64,000 nt of DNA, taken from NCBI GenBank assembly GCA_964561925.1, contig CAZLRW010000002.1, forward strand, positions 1-64,000, written 5' to 3'. The notes under the pieces were generated by a model that saw only the letters and a list, made by a program, of their open reading frames with translations, had not been told where the DNA came from and searched no databases. The position numbers were made by a program, and so were the translations under genes. Source of the DNA: SZUA-430 sp964561925 (GTDB lineage Bacteria; Pseudomonadota; Alphaproteobacteria; Micropepsales; Micropepsaceae). Shown piece after piece: positions 15,755 to 24,022 of this stretch; position 1 is the first letter of the stretch; every line of letters starts with the position of its first letter.

Positions 15755-16277
15755 GTCCGTTTCCTTTGTGCGCGGCGCGCGCGGTGACCTCCCTCTCGCC
15801 GCGAATGACGACGTGTTCGACGGTGACCGTCTTCGGCAAGCCTTCGCCGCGGCGGCGATCGAGCGCTTCGACCAGCGCCGCGTAGGCCCGCGACAGCCGT
15901 CCCGCATGCGCCAGGTTCTCGTCGCGCATCTGCGGCTGTTGCGCCGGATCCGCCGCCTTGCGAAAGCACTCCATGGCGGCGTTGTGGCAAGCGATCATTT
16001 GCGCGCCCAGCATGCCCTCAAGCTCGTTGCGGGGACTGAGGCTCACCAAAGCCGCCAGCGCGGCTTCGGCCTTCGTGCGCCGGTCCGCGTCGTTTCCGGG
16101 ATTGATGTAAAGGGCTGCCGCCGTTTGCCGGGCGATCAGCGCGTTGAACGCATCCGAGGAAGAGCCGCCGACGTGACGCATCGTGGCGGGGCCGGGGTTG
16201 GTAGGCGCAGCACCGCGTTCGCCCGGCCGCTCCTGCGTGCTGCTTGCGGCGTTCGTCGCCTTGCGGTCGTCAGTCAT
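15690..16277 (-). CDS. conserved hypothetical protein, partner of the Cys/His protein
   Basis: 195-residue soluble protein with a polar, disordered N-terminus, a helical middle (ALIARQTAAALYINPGN to AYAALVEALDRRRGEG) and then PKTVTVEHVVIRGEREV. The tail is a low-complexity GNGHGLNGHTALNGHQALG. The middle resembles hypothetical proteins found next to the HG-GAP-GNRNA family in alphaproteobacteria. I can give no function. It overlaps the next gene by 65 bases on the same strand. Upstream is an AT-richer stretch and degenerate repeats, which suggests accessory DNA. Confidence 0.68.
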   Translation of the reverse strand: MTDDRKATNAASSTQERPGERGAAPTNPGPATMRHVGGSSSDAFNALIARQTAAALYINPGNDADRRTKAEAALAALVSLSPRNELEGMLGAQMIACHNAAMECFRKAADPAQQPQMRDENLAHAGRLSRAYAALVEALDRRRGEGLPKTVTVEHVVIRGEREVTARAAHKGNGHGLNGHTALNGHQALGSTALR

Positions 16278-16434
16278 CGCGCCGTCCGGTCCTGATGTTA
16301 CATAAGCTTTATTTATTTAGAACACATAATGAGCATTGGCAAGCGCCCAAACCAAGCCAAAGCGCGAGTCCCGCCCAAAGCGTGGGGCGGCAGCGCACAC
16401 TCGCGCGCCAATTTCCAGGGAACAGCGCTCGTCG

Positions 16435-16602
16435 TGGGACCGCCGGCGTCCCCCTGGCTGGCCGTTGGCGCTCTCTGTTGCCGGGCGATACGCCGACGCT
16501 GCGCTGCCCCGAACCGGGGACACGATACCTATTGCCCATGACACCGGGGTGTCCGCCTCCGCTTTCGCTCCGGCGGATGCAGGCGAGACGCCTGCGGTCC
16601 CA
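16435..16602. repeat. degenerate inverted repeat related to the GGGCGTCCCGCCC elements
   Basis: A left segment TGGGACCGCCGGCGTCCCCC (from 16435) and a right segment ending GCCTGCGGTCCCA (16602) are imperfect reverse complements. The arm design of a G/C-rich core beside GGGAC/GTCCC resembles the elements near rubrerythrin. The whole 397-base gap 16278-16674 between the accessory pair and ubiB holds this element and no convincing gene. Confidence 0.5.
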
Positions 16603-16674
16603 GGGAGAGTTCTCCTTTTTCGGCGCTGCATCCTACGAACTAAGTCGTAGAGCTAACAGCGGGCGGTCTTAGGT

Positions 16675-18249
16675 TTAGAACTGCGCGGCTGCTAATGCGG
16701 CCAGCGCCAACGCGCCGATCCAGATGGCTACTCTTATGTGTTGGGTGCGCTGGGTTTGGGCGCGGGCGATCGCTTCGGTGCTGTCGGGGTGAAGGCGGAG
16801 GCCGTTGGTGGTTAGGTGGCTTGCCACTTGTTCGGCGTTTTTGAGGACTTCGGGGAGGGCGGCGATCGCGCGACCCAATGTCGTCATGCCTTCGGCGGCT
16901 TGGTTCAGGCGGGCCCCAGGGCCCACTTGATCGATCATCCATTGTTCGACGACGGGTTGTGCCGATTCCCAGATCGAGTGGCTTGGGTCGAGCTGTCTTG
17001 CGACGCCTTCGACGACGACCATCGTCTTTTGCAGCATCGCGAGTTGCGGCTGCATCTCCATGTCGAAGAGGCGGGTGACTTCGAAGAGTTGCGTGAGCAG
17101 GCGGGCCATCGACATGTTGCTCGCGGGCCTTCCGAAGATCGGTTCGCCGATTGCGCGCAGGGCTTGGGCGAAGTCTTCGACGCTGTGACGCGGCGGCACG
17201 AAGCCCACTTGCAAATGGATCTGCGCGACGCGGCGGTAGTCGCGTGCCAAGAAGCCGCCGAGCGTTTCGGCCATGAAGCGGCGCGAGAGCGCGTCGAGGC
17301 GGCCCATGATGCCGAAGTCGACGGCGACGAGCTTGCCCGCTTTGTCGACGAACAGGTTTCCCGGATGCATGTCGGCGTGGAAGAAGCCGTCGCGCAACGC
17401 GTGGCGCAGGAAGTTTTGGATCACCGCCGTCGCCAGGTGCTTCATATCGTGGCCTTGCGCGCGCAGGGACGCGATGTCTTTGAGCGGCGTGGCGTCGATC
17501 CACTCGGTGGCCAGAACGCGGCGCGTGGTTAGGTCCCAATCGACTGCGGGCACGCGGAAGTCCGAGTCTTTCGCTGTGTTCGCCGCCATCTCGGCGGCGG
17601 CGGCCGCCTCCAAGCGCAGATCCATTTCGATGACGACGGAGCGGGCGAGCGTTTCGACGCCGGCGGCCGGCTTCATCCGCTTCATCTCGGCGCCGCCGAA
17701 GCGTTCCGCGTTGCGGGCGGCCCAGGCGAAAGCTTTGAGGGCGGCCGCGAATTCCTGCTCGACGCCGGGGCGGAGGATTTTTAGCGCGCGAAGCTGCGCC
17801 GCGCCGCCGGTGCCGGGTTTGAGCGCGACTTTGTGGACTTGCGCGATCGAGGCGGCGGCGACCGCTTCGCCGATGTCGCCCAAGACTTCTACGCGTTCGG
17901 CGGGGAGTTCTTCGCGCAAGATGCGCATGGCTTCGGCGACGGGGAACGGCGACAGGCGATCCTGCAGGTCGGCAAGATCGCGTGCGATGTCGTTGCCGAT
18001 GACGTCCGGGCGCGTCGCCAGGAATTGGCCGGCTTTGATGTAGGCGGGGCCGAGCGCGGTCAGCGCGCGGGCGAGGCGTTCGCCGCTGCGGCCTTGGGCC
18101 ACGGAACGGTTTTTGGGGAATAGGTATTTGAGGAGTTTCGCTTGCGGCGGCGCGAATGCCTCCCATTCGGGCGGCGGCAGGACGCCGTGGGCGCCGAGGA
18201 CGCTGCCCGCGCGCATCAGACGGCGCATCATAGCGAAGGCGCGCAGCAT
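16675..18249 (-). CDS. ubiB: ubiquinone biosynthesis atypical kinase UbiB
   Basis: ABC1/ADCK-family ATPase needed for ubiquinone biosynthesis at the inner membrane. The 524-residue protein has the KxGQ motif (AYIKAGQFLATRPD), the alanine-rich loop AAASIAQVHKV, the catalytic DGFFHADMHPGNLFVD and the metal-binding DFGIMGRL. A hydrophobic C-terminal segment (VAIWIGALALAALAAAQF) is the usual membrane anchor. ATG 18249 overlaps the ubiE stop (TGATG), so ubiE-ubiB are translationally coupled. Confidence 0.95.
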   Translation of the reverse strand: MLRAFAMMRRLMRAGSVLGAHGVLPPPEWEAFAPPQAKLLKYLFPKNRSVAQGRSGERLARALTALGPAYIKAGQFLATRPDVIGNDIARDLADLQDRLSPFPVAEAMRILREELPAERVEVLGDIGEAVAAASIAQVHKVALKPGTGGAAQLRALKILRPGVEQEFAAALKAFAWAARNAERFGGAEMKRMKPAAGVETLARSVVIEMDLRLEAAAAAEMAANTAKDSDFRVPAVDWDLTTRRVLATEWIDATPLKDIASLRAQGHDMKHLATAVIQNFLRHALRDGFFHADMHPGNLFVDKAGKLVAVDFGIMGRLDALSRRFMAETLGGFLARDYRRVAQIHLQVGFVPPRHSVEDFAQALRAIGEPIFGRPASNMSMARLLTQLFEVTRLFDMEMQPQLAMLQKTMVVVEGVARQLDPSHSIWESAQPVVEQWMIDQVGPGARLNQAAEGMTTLGRAIAALPEVLKNAEQVASHLTTNGLRLHPDSTEAIARAQTQRTQHIRVAIWIGALALAALAAAQF

Positions 18250-19004
18250 CAGAGTTTCCAGCCGGAGTGCATCGCGACGATGCCGCCGGAGAGGTCGCGC
18301 CATTTCACTTGTTCGAAGCCCGCCTCGGCGATCATCGCCGCAAACTTCTTCTGCGGCGGGAAGCGGCGGATGCTCTCGACGAGATATTGGTACGACGCGC
18401 GGTCGTTTGCGACGGCTTCGCCGATCGCCGGGATCGCGTTGAACGACCAGGCGTCGTAGAGGCTTTCGAGGACGGCGTTTTCGACCTTCGAGAACTCGAG
18501 GCAGAGGAAGCGGCCGCCCTTCTTCAGTACACGGAACGCCTCGGCGAGCGCGCGGTCGATGTGGGTCACGTTGCGGATGCCGAAGGCGATCGTGTAGGCG
18601 TCGAACGCGGCGTCCGGCAGCGGCAGGCGTTCGGCGTCGCCCGCGGTGAACGTCACGCGGCCTGCCACGCCTTTCTCCGCGGCGCGCTCGCGGCCGACGG
18701 CCAGCATCTCCGGGTTAATGTCGCAGACGACGGCGCTGCCGGGTTTGCCGCCCAAGCGCTCGAGGAAGCGGAATGCGATGTCGCCGGTGCCGCCCGCGAC
18801 GTCGAGCAGCGCGGTGCCGGGCGCGGGCGCCAGCCAGTCCATCATCGCCTGCTTCCAGATGCGATGAACGCCGAACGACATCAGGTCGTTCATCACGTCG
18901 TAGCGGCGGGCGACGTTCGAGAAGACGCGGCCGACCAGGCGCGATTTCTCCTCCTCCGCGACCTCGCGGAAACCGAACGACACCGTGCGCTTTTCGTCGG
19001 CCAT
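18249..19004 (-). CDS. ubiE: demethylmenaquinone/2-methoxy-6-polyprenyl-1,4-benzoquinol methyltransferase UbiE
   Basis: C-methyltransferase of ubiquinone (and menaquinone) synthesis using SAM. Family signatures are present: VFSNVARRYDVMNDLMSFGVHRIWK, SAM motif LLDVAGGTGDIAFR, and AFGIRNVTHIDRALAEAFRVLKKGG. The ATG at 19004 gives a 251-residue protein of typical size (MADEKRTVSFGF); an upstream in-frame extension is not supported. It is divergent from mutM with about 60 bases between starts. Confidence 0.95.
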   Translation of the reverse strand: MADEKRTVSFGFREVAEEEKSRLVGRVFSNVARRYDVMNDLMSFGVHRIWKQAMMDWLAPAPGTALLDVAGGTGDIAFRFLERLGGKPGSAVVCDINPEMLAVGRERAAEKGVAGRVTFTAGDAERLPLPDAAFDAYTIAFGIRNVTHIDRALAEAFRVLKKGGRFLCLEFSKVENAVLESLYDAWSFNAIPAIGEAVANDRASYQYLVESIRRFPPQKKFAAMIAEAGFEQVKWRDLSGGIVAMHSGWKL

Positions 19005-19064
19005 GGGGGCTCCAGAGCGAACATAGTGCTCGCAAATTCCTTGAACCACGTTACACAGCGTCCC

Positions 19065-19916
19065 ATGCCCGAATTGCCCGAGGTCGAAACCGTCCGCCAG
19101 GGGCTTTTGCCTGTGCTCGAAGGCCGCAGGTTCAAGCGCGTGATCGCGCGGCGCGGCGATTTGCGCTTCCCGCTGCCCACGAAGTTTGCCGAACGGTTAA
19201 CGGGGCGGCGCGTCGAGACGCTGACGCGGCGGGCGAAGTACATCCTCGCGCATCTCGACGGGGACGAGGTGCTGATCATGCATCTGGGCATGTCGGGGCG
19301 GTTTTCGATCGAAGGCGCGAGAGTGGGCGCGTTCGTTCACGCGACGCCGGACGGCGGCAAGCACGATCACATCATCTTCGAAACCGACGCCGGTGCGCGC
19401 GTGACGTTCACAGATCATCGGCGGTTCGGGATGATGGATCTGTTCAAGGCGTCAGAGGCGGCGACGTACAAGCACCTTGCGGGACTTGGGCCGGAGCCGT
19501 TGTCCGGCGCGTTTTCGCCCAGCGCGTTGGACGCGGCGCTTAAGGGCAAGCGGACGCCGATCAAAGCGGCGCTGCTCGATCAGAGGGTCGTTGCGGGGCT
19601 CGGCAATATCTATGTGTGCGAAGCGCTGTTTCGCGCCGGGATCTCGCCGAAACGCTTGGCGGCGACGGTCGTGGGCGCGCGGTCGCGCAAACTCGTGCCG
19701 GAGGTGAAAGCGGTGCTGCGCGCGGCGATCAAGGCGGGCGGATCGTCGTTGCGCGACTACAAGCAGGCGAACGGCGAACTCGGATACTTTCAACACAATT
19801 TTTCCGTCTACGACCGCGAGGGGCAAGCTTGTGCGCGAAAAGGTTGCACGGGCGTCGTGAAACGTATCGTGCAATCGGGGCGTTCGACATTCTATTGCGC
19901 GACGTGCCAGCGCTAG
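19065..19916 (+). CDS. mutM: formamidopyrimidine-DNA glycosylase
   Basis: Removes 8-oxoguanine and formamidopyrimidines and nicks the abasic site. The 283-residue enzyme starts MPELPEVETVRQGL, with the catalytic Pro2/Glu3. It has the HLGMSGRF and LLDQRVVAGLGNIYVCEALFRAGISP motifs and ends in the zinc finger CARKGC...FYCATC. The gene order ubiB-ubiE / mutM / enoyl-CoA hydratase / rpsT is conserved in many alphaproteobacteria. Confidence 0.96.
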   Translation: MPELPEVETVRQGLLPVLEGRRFKRVIARRGDLRFPLPTKFAERLTGRRVETLTRRAKYILAHLDGDEVLIMHLGMSGRFSIEGARVGAFVHATPDGGKHDHIIFETDAGARVTFTDHRRFGMMDLFKASEAATYKHLAGLGPEPLSGAFSPSALDAALKGKRTPIKAALLDQRVVAGLGNIYVCEALFRAGISPKRLAATVVGARSRKLVPEVKAVLRAAIKAGGSSLRDYKQANGELGYFQHNFSVYDREGQACARKGCTGVVKRIVQSGRSTFYCATCQR

Positions 19917-19969
19917 CGGGGGCGGCCGGATTGCGCTACATCGCCGGCCAACATTCGGACGGAGCCCCC

Positions 19970-20746
19970 ATGACCTTCGAGACGATCAAGACCGAGACGC
20001 GCGGCGCGGTGTTGCTGATCACGCTGAACCGGCCGCAGGCGCTGAACGCGCTGAACGCGCAGGTCGTGGCCGAGCTTTGCACGGCGCTCGATCAGGCGGA
20101 GGCGAATGCCGGCGTTCGCGCGCTGGTGCTCACGGGGTCGGAGAAGGCGTTCGCTGCGGGGGCCGACATCAAGGAGATGCAGCCCAAAAGCTATATGGAC
20201 GCCTACGGCGAGGATTTGTTCGCGCGGCTCAACGACCGCTTCGCGGCGTTCCGCAAGCCGGTGATCGCGGCGATTGCGGGCTTTGCGCTGGGCGGCGGGT
20301 GCGAGCTTGCGATGTTGTGCGATTTTATCATTGCCGCGGACAACGCAAAGTTCGGGCAGCCCGAGATCAAACTTGGCGTTATGCCGGGGATCGGCGGGAC
20401 GCAGCGGCTTACGCGCTTCGTCGGCAAGTCGAAGGCGATGGAAATGTGCTTGACGGGCCGCATGATGGATGCCGCGGAAGCGGAACGCGCGGGGCTTGTG
20501 AGCCGCGTGGTGCCGCTCGCCGAACTCGCGAATGAGGCGATGAAAGCCGCCGAGGCGATCGCCGACATGTCGGCGCCGATCGCGATGATGACGAAGGAAG
20601 CGATCAACCGCGCCTACGAAACGACTCTGACGGAAGGCGTGCGTTTCGAACGGCGCGTGTTCCACGCGATGTTTGCGACCGCCGACCAGAAAGAAGGCAT
20701 GGCGGCCTTCGTCGAAAAGCGAAAAGCGAAGTTCGAACACCGCTAA
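19970..20746 (+). CDS. enoyl-CoA hydratase
   Basis: Crotonase-fold enzyme of 258 residues, hydrating trans-2-enoyl-CoA in beta-oxidation. The oxyanion hole segments AFAAGADIKEM and AIAGFALGGGCELAMLCD are intact, with the catalytic Glu positions in QPEIKLGVMPGIGGTQRL. ATG 19970 follows GGAG. It lies between mutM and rpsT, the usual alphaproteobacterial neighbourhood. Exact chain-length preference is unknown. Confidence 0.93.
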   Translation: MTFETIKTETRGAVLLITLNRPQALNALNAQVVAELCTALDQAEANAGVRALVLTGSEKAFAAGADIKEMQPKSYMDAYGEDLFARLNDRFAAFRKPVIAAIAGFALGGGCELAMLCDFIIAADNAKFGQPEIKLGVMPGIGGTQRLTRFVGKSKAMEMCLTGRMMDAAEAERAGLVSRVVPLAELANEAMKAAEAIADMSAPIAMMTKEAINRAYETTLTEGVRFERRVFHAMFATADQKEGMAAFVEKRKAKFEHR

Positions 20747-20768
20747 GGGTTGCGACAACAATTCCAGG

Positions 20769-20797
20769 TTGACGCTCCCGGGGGTGCTGCGTATAAC
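20769..20797 (+). promoter_or_regulatory. sigma70-type promoter of rpsT
   Basis: TTGACG (20769-20774) and TATAAC (20792-20797) with an ideal 17-base spacer lie 47 bases ahead of the rpsT ATG. This is the best housekeeping promoter match I found in the window. Confidence 0.72.
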
Positions 20798-20844
20798 CCG
20801 CGACCCCTGAGCAACAGGGCAAGCAGGTTCAAGGGACGATCCAC

Positions 20845-21111
20845 ATGGCGAATATCCGCTCGGCAGCCAAAGCAGCGCGCAAAGCCAAGCGCCGCGAGGC
20901 CATCAACACCGCGCGGAAGAGCCGGGTTCGCACCTTCGTGCGCAAGGTCGAAGAGGCGATCGCTTCGGGCGACGCGAAGGCGGCGGCGGACGCCCTGCGC
21001 GCAGCTCAGCCCGAGATCGTGCGCGGCGGCAACAAGCGCGTTCTGCACAAGCGGGCGGCGGCCCGCAAGGTGTCGCGGCTCACCCGCCGCGTGAAGGCCC
21101 TTTCGAAGTAA
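20845..21111 (+). CDS. rpsT: 30S ribosomal protein S20
   Basis: 88-residue basic protein MANIRSAAKAARKAKRREAINTARKSRVRTFVRKVEEAI..., the diagnostic S20 sequence that binds 16S rRNA in the 30S body. The length is standard. It has its own strong promoter just upstream. S20 is frequently upstream of dnaA in alphaproteobacteria; here a non-coding stretch and a rhodanese gene intervene. Confidence 0.98.
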   Translation: MANIRSAAKAARKAKRREAINTARKSRVRTFVRKVEEAIASGDAKAAADALRAAQPEIVRGGNKRVLHKRAAARKVSRLTRRVKALSK

Positions 21112-21654
21112 ACAGTTTTCTCTTCGAACTGGACTTGCATTTCTCTTCAATCGCGAGACGCCTCACGTGGTGCACACCGTGCGCGCGACGGGACCCTTCT
21201 GCGACATGGTCCGTCTACGGATTATTGATGAAACTGCCACATTGACGGTCACGGCACGGCGCATTAGCGTCTTGATATCGGCATGTAATTACCTACGTTT
21301 CGTGATGCCGGGCGCGCGTCGTGCGCCATCGATTTTTCCTCTCGTACCCGCGTCGCCTGCTCTCAAGAATGCGCACGTTGTGCATTTTTTAGCTGACGTT
21401 CCTATTGAGTTCACTTGAGCCGCCAAAGCGGTTAGTTTATGGTAAATGAAGATGGGAAATACAGGAATGACGACAATGAACAAGAAGACGCGTGGTGACG
21501 TTGGGGTCGCCTCTGTCGTTGTCACCAATGGCCGGGACAATCCGGCTACCGTATTCTAGATCGTCTATCCCCCCTCTCTTCTTTCACGACATTTCGGTTC
21601 TTTGCGCGGCTTGGCCGCCACGACCGGATTCCGCCTGAAGGGTCCCGCAAATCC
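21112..21654. other. 543-base gap between rpsT and rhodanese gene; no clear gene
   Basis: The stretch is visibly less GC-rich than its surroundings, with runs such as GTAATTACCTACGTTTCG and ATTTTTTAGC. I see no convincing DnaA boxes, so I do not call an origin. A 37-codon plus-strand reading frame from ATG 21446 to TAG 21559 (starting MKMGNTGMTTMNKKTRGD) is possible but has no recognised homologue. Two other 83-codon frames lack a good start context. It may hold an sRNA, a degraded insertion, or nothing functional. Confidence 0.4.
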
Positions 21655-22083
21655 ATGAGCTATGCCGGCGACATCAGCGCGCGCGAAGCGTGGGATCTGC
21701 TGAAAAGCGACCCCAAGGCGCAGCTCGTCGACGTGCGGACGGCGGCGGAATGGTCGTTCGTCGGGATCCCGGATCTGAGCGCGCTGGGCCGCAAGGCGGT
21801 GCTGGTCGAGTGGCAAAGCTTCCCGGCGATGGCGCGCAATCCGGCATTCGAGGCGATGGTGGCCGAACGGCTGGCGGCCGCCGGCGCGGACGACGCCAGC
21901 CCGGTGTCGTTCCTGTGCCGCTCGGGCGCGCGCAGCCAGGCCGCCGCCGTGGTCATGACCGCGGCCGGATTCAAAAAATGCTTCAACATTGCCGGCGGTT
22001 TCGAGGGCGACCTGAATTCCGCCAAACATCGCGGGCAAACAAACGGTTGGAAATTCGAGAATCTTCCTTGGGTTCAAGCATGA
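21655..22083 (+). CDS. rhodanese-like sulfurtransferase
   Basis: 142-residue single-domain rhodanese. It begins with the family pattern ISAREAWDLLKSDPKAQLVDVRTAAEWSFVG and carries the persulfide-forming cysteine in FLCRSGARSQAAA, followed by GFKKCFNIAGGFEGDL. Predicted to shuttle sulfane sulfur in the cytoplasm; the partner is unknown. It sits between rpsT and dnaA and is read towards dnaA, with 251 bases before the dnaA start. Confidence 0.88.
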   Translation: MSYAGDISAREAWDLLKSDPKAQLVDVRTAAEWSFVGIPDLSALGRKAVLVEWQSFPAMARNPAFEAMVAERLAAAGADDASPVSFLCRSGARSQAAAVVMTAAGFKKCFNIAGGFEGDLNSAKHRGQTNGWKFENLPWVQA

Positions 22084-22334
22084 CCCGGCGTCTGAGGGGA
22101 CTGCCGGGAGACTATCGGTAAAGGGTGTCGGGGCGTCGGCCGCGCAAGAAGACGAGAGAGCTTCGCGCGGTCTTCCCGGAAAATTCGGTGGCGTTGGGGC
22201 CGGGCGTTCGCGTCCGGTGATCGGGGGGTCTTGCCCAACGCGCGACGTGCCTACGCATAAAAAAGTGCCTGCCGTCGCGGCAACGCGCGGACGGGCGATT
22301 GGGGCAATAAGCAAGGCAGAGAAGGGACCTCCAC

Positions 22335-23816
22335 GTGACGTCACAAGAAAACAAGACGACGGAAGGCATCGAGAAGTTCGACGCGGTTTGGCTGCGCGTG
22401 CGCGAGCGGCTGAAGGCGGAGTTGGGAACGCAACGGTTTCAGTATTGGATCGAGCCGCTGCGCGTCGTGTCGGTCGAGGACGGACGCATCGTCATCGCCT
22501 GCAACAGCCGTTTCGAGCGCGACAAGGTGGTCGAGAGCCACGGCGAGCGCATCGCAAATCTGATCGCGGAGATCGCGGGCGCTGGTTCGGCGATCGATTT
22601 CATCGTCGATCAGCGGCCGCGTGCGGTGACGGCGCCGCAGGCAGCGAGTTCGCGGGCGACAACGCTCGACAGTCTGGGCGTGCCGCCGGTCGAGCCGACG
22701 CTCGTCGAGGGGTCGATTCCGCTCAACCGGTCGTACACGTTCGACGGGTTCATCCCGGGGCGCTCGAACCAGATCGCCTTGCAGGAGGCCAAGCGCACGG
22801 CCGACGCCGACGTGCCGCTCGCCAACCCGCTGTTCTTCTACGGCTCGACGGGTCTCGGGAAGACGCACCTCATGCACGCGATCGCGTGGCGGAAGCTGCA
22901 GCGCAATCCGAATTTGCGCGTGCTCTTGGTCACCGCCGAGACGTTCATGCGCTATTTCATCACGGCGCTGCGCGCGAACGACACGCTCGCGTTCAAGAAC
23001 CAGATGCGCAACGTCGATCTGCTGCTGGTCGACGACTTGCACTTCATTTTGGGCAAGGAGGCGACGCAGGAGGAGCTTCTCACCGCGCTCGACTGGCTGA
23101 ACGACAACCAGAAGCAGATCGTGCTTTCGGCCGACCGTTCGCCGTCGTTGTTCGAGAACATCTCCGATCGCGCGCGCTCGCGGCTGCTGAAGGGGGCCTC
23201 GGTCGAAATCGGCGCCACGGATTTCGAACTCAGGCTTGCGATCCTGGAATCGAAGGCGCGGCTTGTGTCGCGCGAGCGGCCGGGGTTCGTGCTGAACACG
23301 GAAGCCGCGCACTTCATGGCGCAGCGCATCAACACGAACACGCGAGAACTCGAAGGGGCGCTCAATCGCGTGATTACGCAAAGCGGCGACGGTTCGCGGC
23401 CGGTGACGATCGAGAACCTGAACGTATGGCTCGCCGATTTCCTGCGTGCATACGACCGGCGCGTAACGATCGAGGAAATCAAGAAGCGGGTGGCCGAGCA
23501 CTACCGGCTCAAGACGACCGATCTCGAATCGCCGAACCGGTCGCGGTCGATCGTCAGGCCGCGCCAGATTGCGATGTATCTCGCGCGGCTGCTGACGCCG
23601 CGGTCATACCCCGAGATCGGGCGGCGATTCGGGAATCGCGACCATACGACGGTGATGCACGCGGTCGAGACGATTCAGCGCCTGACCTCGATGGATGCGT
23701 CGTTCGCCGAAGAGGTCGAGCAGCTGCGTTTGTCGATCAGAAATTGGCCACTTGAAGGCGTGCAGGCTGGCTTCAAAGGGGCTTCGGCTGGGGAGGAAAC
23801 CCAACCTCAGGTGTGA
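22335..23816 (+). CDS. dnaA: chromosomal replication initiator DnaA
   Basis: AAA+ protein that opens the origin. The 493-residue product has domain I (RLKAELGTQRFQYWIEPLRV), Walker A STGLGKTHL, Walker B LLLVDDLHFI, and sensor/initiator segments through DRSPSLFENI. The domain IV helix-turn-helix ends in GRRFGNRDHTTVMHAVETI. Start is GTG 22335 with GAAGGGA eight bases upstream. The 251-base upstream region should hold its promoter; no convincing DnaA box or CtrA site was identified by eye. Confidence 0.97.
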   Translation: MTSQENKTTEGIEKFDAVWLRVRERLKAELGTQRFQYWIEPLRVVSVEDGRIVIACNSRFERDKVVESHGERIANLIAEIAGAGSAIDFIVDQRPRAVTAPQAASSRATTLDSLGVPPVEPTLVEGSIPLNRSYTFDGFIPGRSNQIALQEAKRTADADVPLANPLFFYGSTGLGKTHLMHAIAWRKLQRNPNLRVLLVTAETFMRYFITALRANDTLAFKNQMRNVDLLLVDDLHFILGKEATQEELLTALDWLNDNQKQIVLSADRSPSLFENISDRARSRLLKGASVEIGATDFELRLAILESKARLVSRERPGFVLNTEAAHFMAQRINTNTRELEGALNRVITQSGDGSRPVTIENLNVWLADFLRAYDRRVTIEEIKKRVAEHYRLKTTDLESPNRSRSIVRPRQIAMYLARLLTPRSYPEIGRRFGNRDHTTVMHAVETIQRLTSMDASFAEEVEQLRLSIRNWPLEGVQAGFKGASAGEETQPQV

Positions 23817-23836
23817 GGCCGTAAACGCCTTGCTTT

Positions 23837-23852
23837 TCAAATAGTTATTTGA
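23837..23852. promoter_or_regulatory. palindrome in dnaA-dnaN intergenic region
   Basis: TCAAATA and TATTTGA half-sites are separated by GT, a perfect AT-rich dyad 21 bases after the dnaA stop. It could be an operator for the dnaN transcript or a weak hairpin. A TATAAT hexamer (23910-23915) lies between it and dnaN and is a plausible -10, though no matching -35 at standard spacing is seen. Confidence 0.35.
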
Positions 23853-24022
23853 CGGCCGGTGGCGGCGTCCCAGGGCGAATTCCTGTTCCCTTGGGGCGCC
23901 GCATGCCGTTATAATCACGGCATATCCCCGCGCTTTGCGGCTTTGCCGGCGATCGCCCGCAAATCCCCTCGAACGAGCGCGGCGTTTTTGTCTCTAACCC
24001 CCTCGTTTTTCGCGGACGCCGG

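Noticed and set aside
21167..21540. Two 83-codon frames, one on each strand (21167-21418 and 21289-21540)
   Set aside because: They partly overlap in antisense, lack ribosome binding sites, and neither product resembles a known family.
21112..22334. Replication origin next to dnaA
   Set aside because: No cluster of TTATNCACA-like DnaA boxes was seen by eye between rpsT and dnaA; AT-rich patches alone do not support an oriC call. A DnaA-box scan and GC-skew of the whole chromosome would decide.
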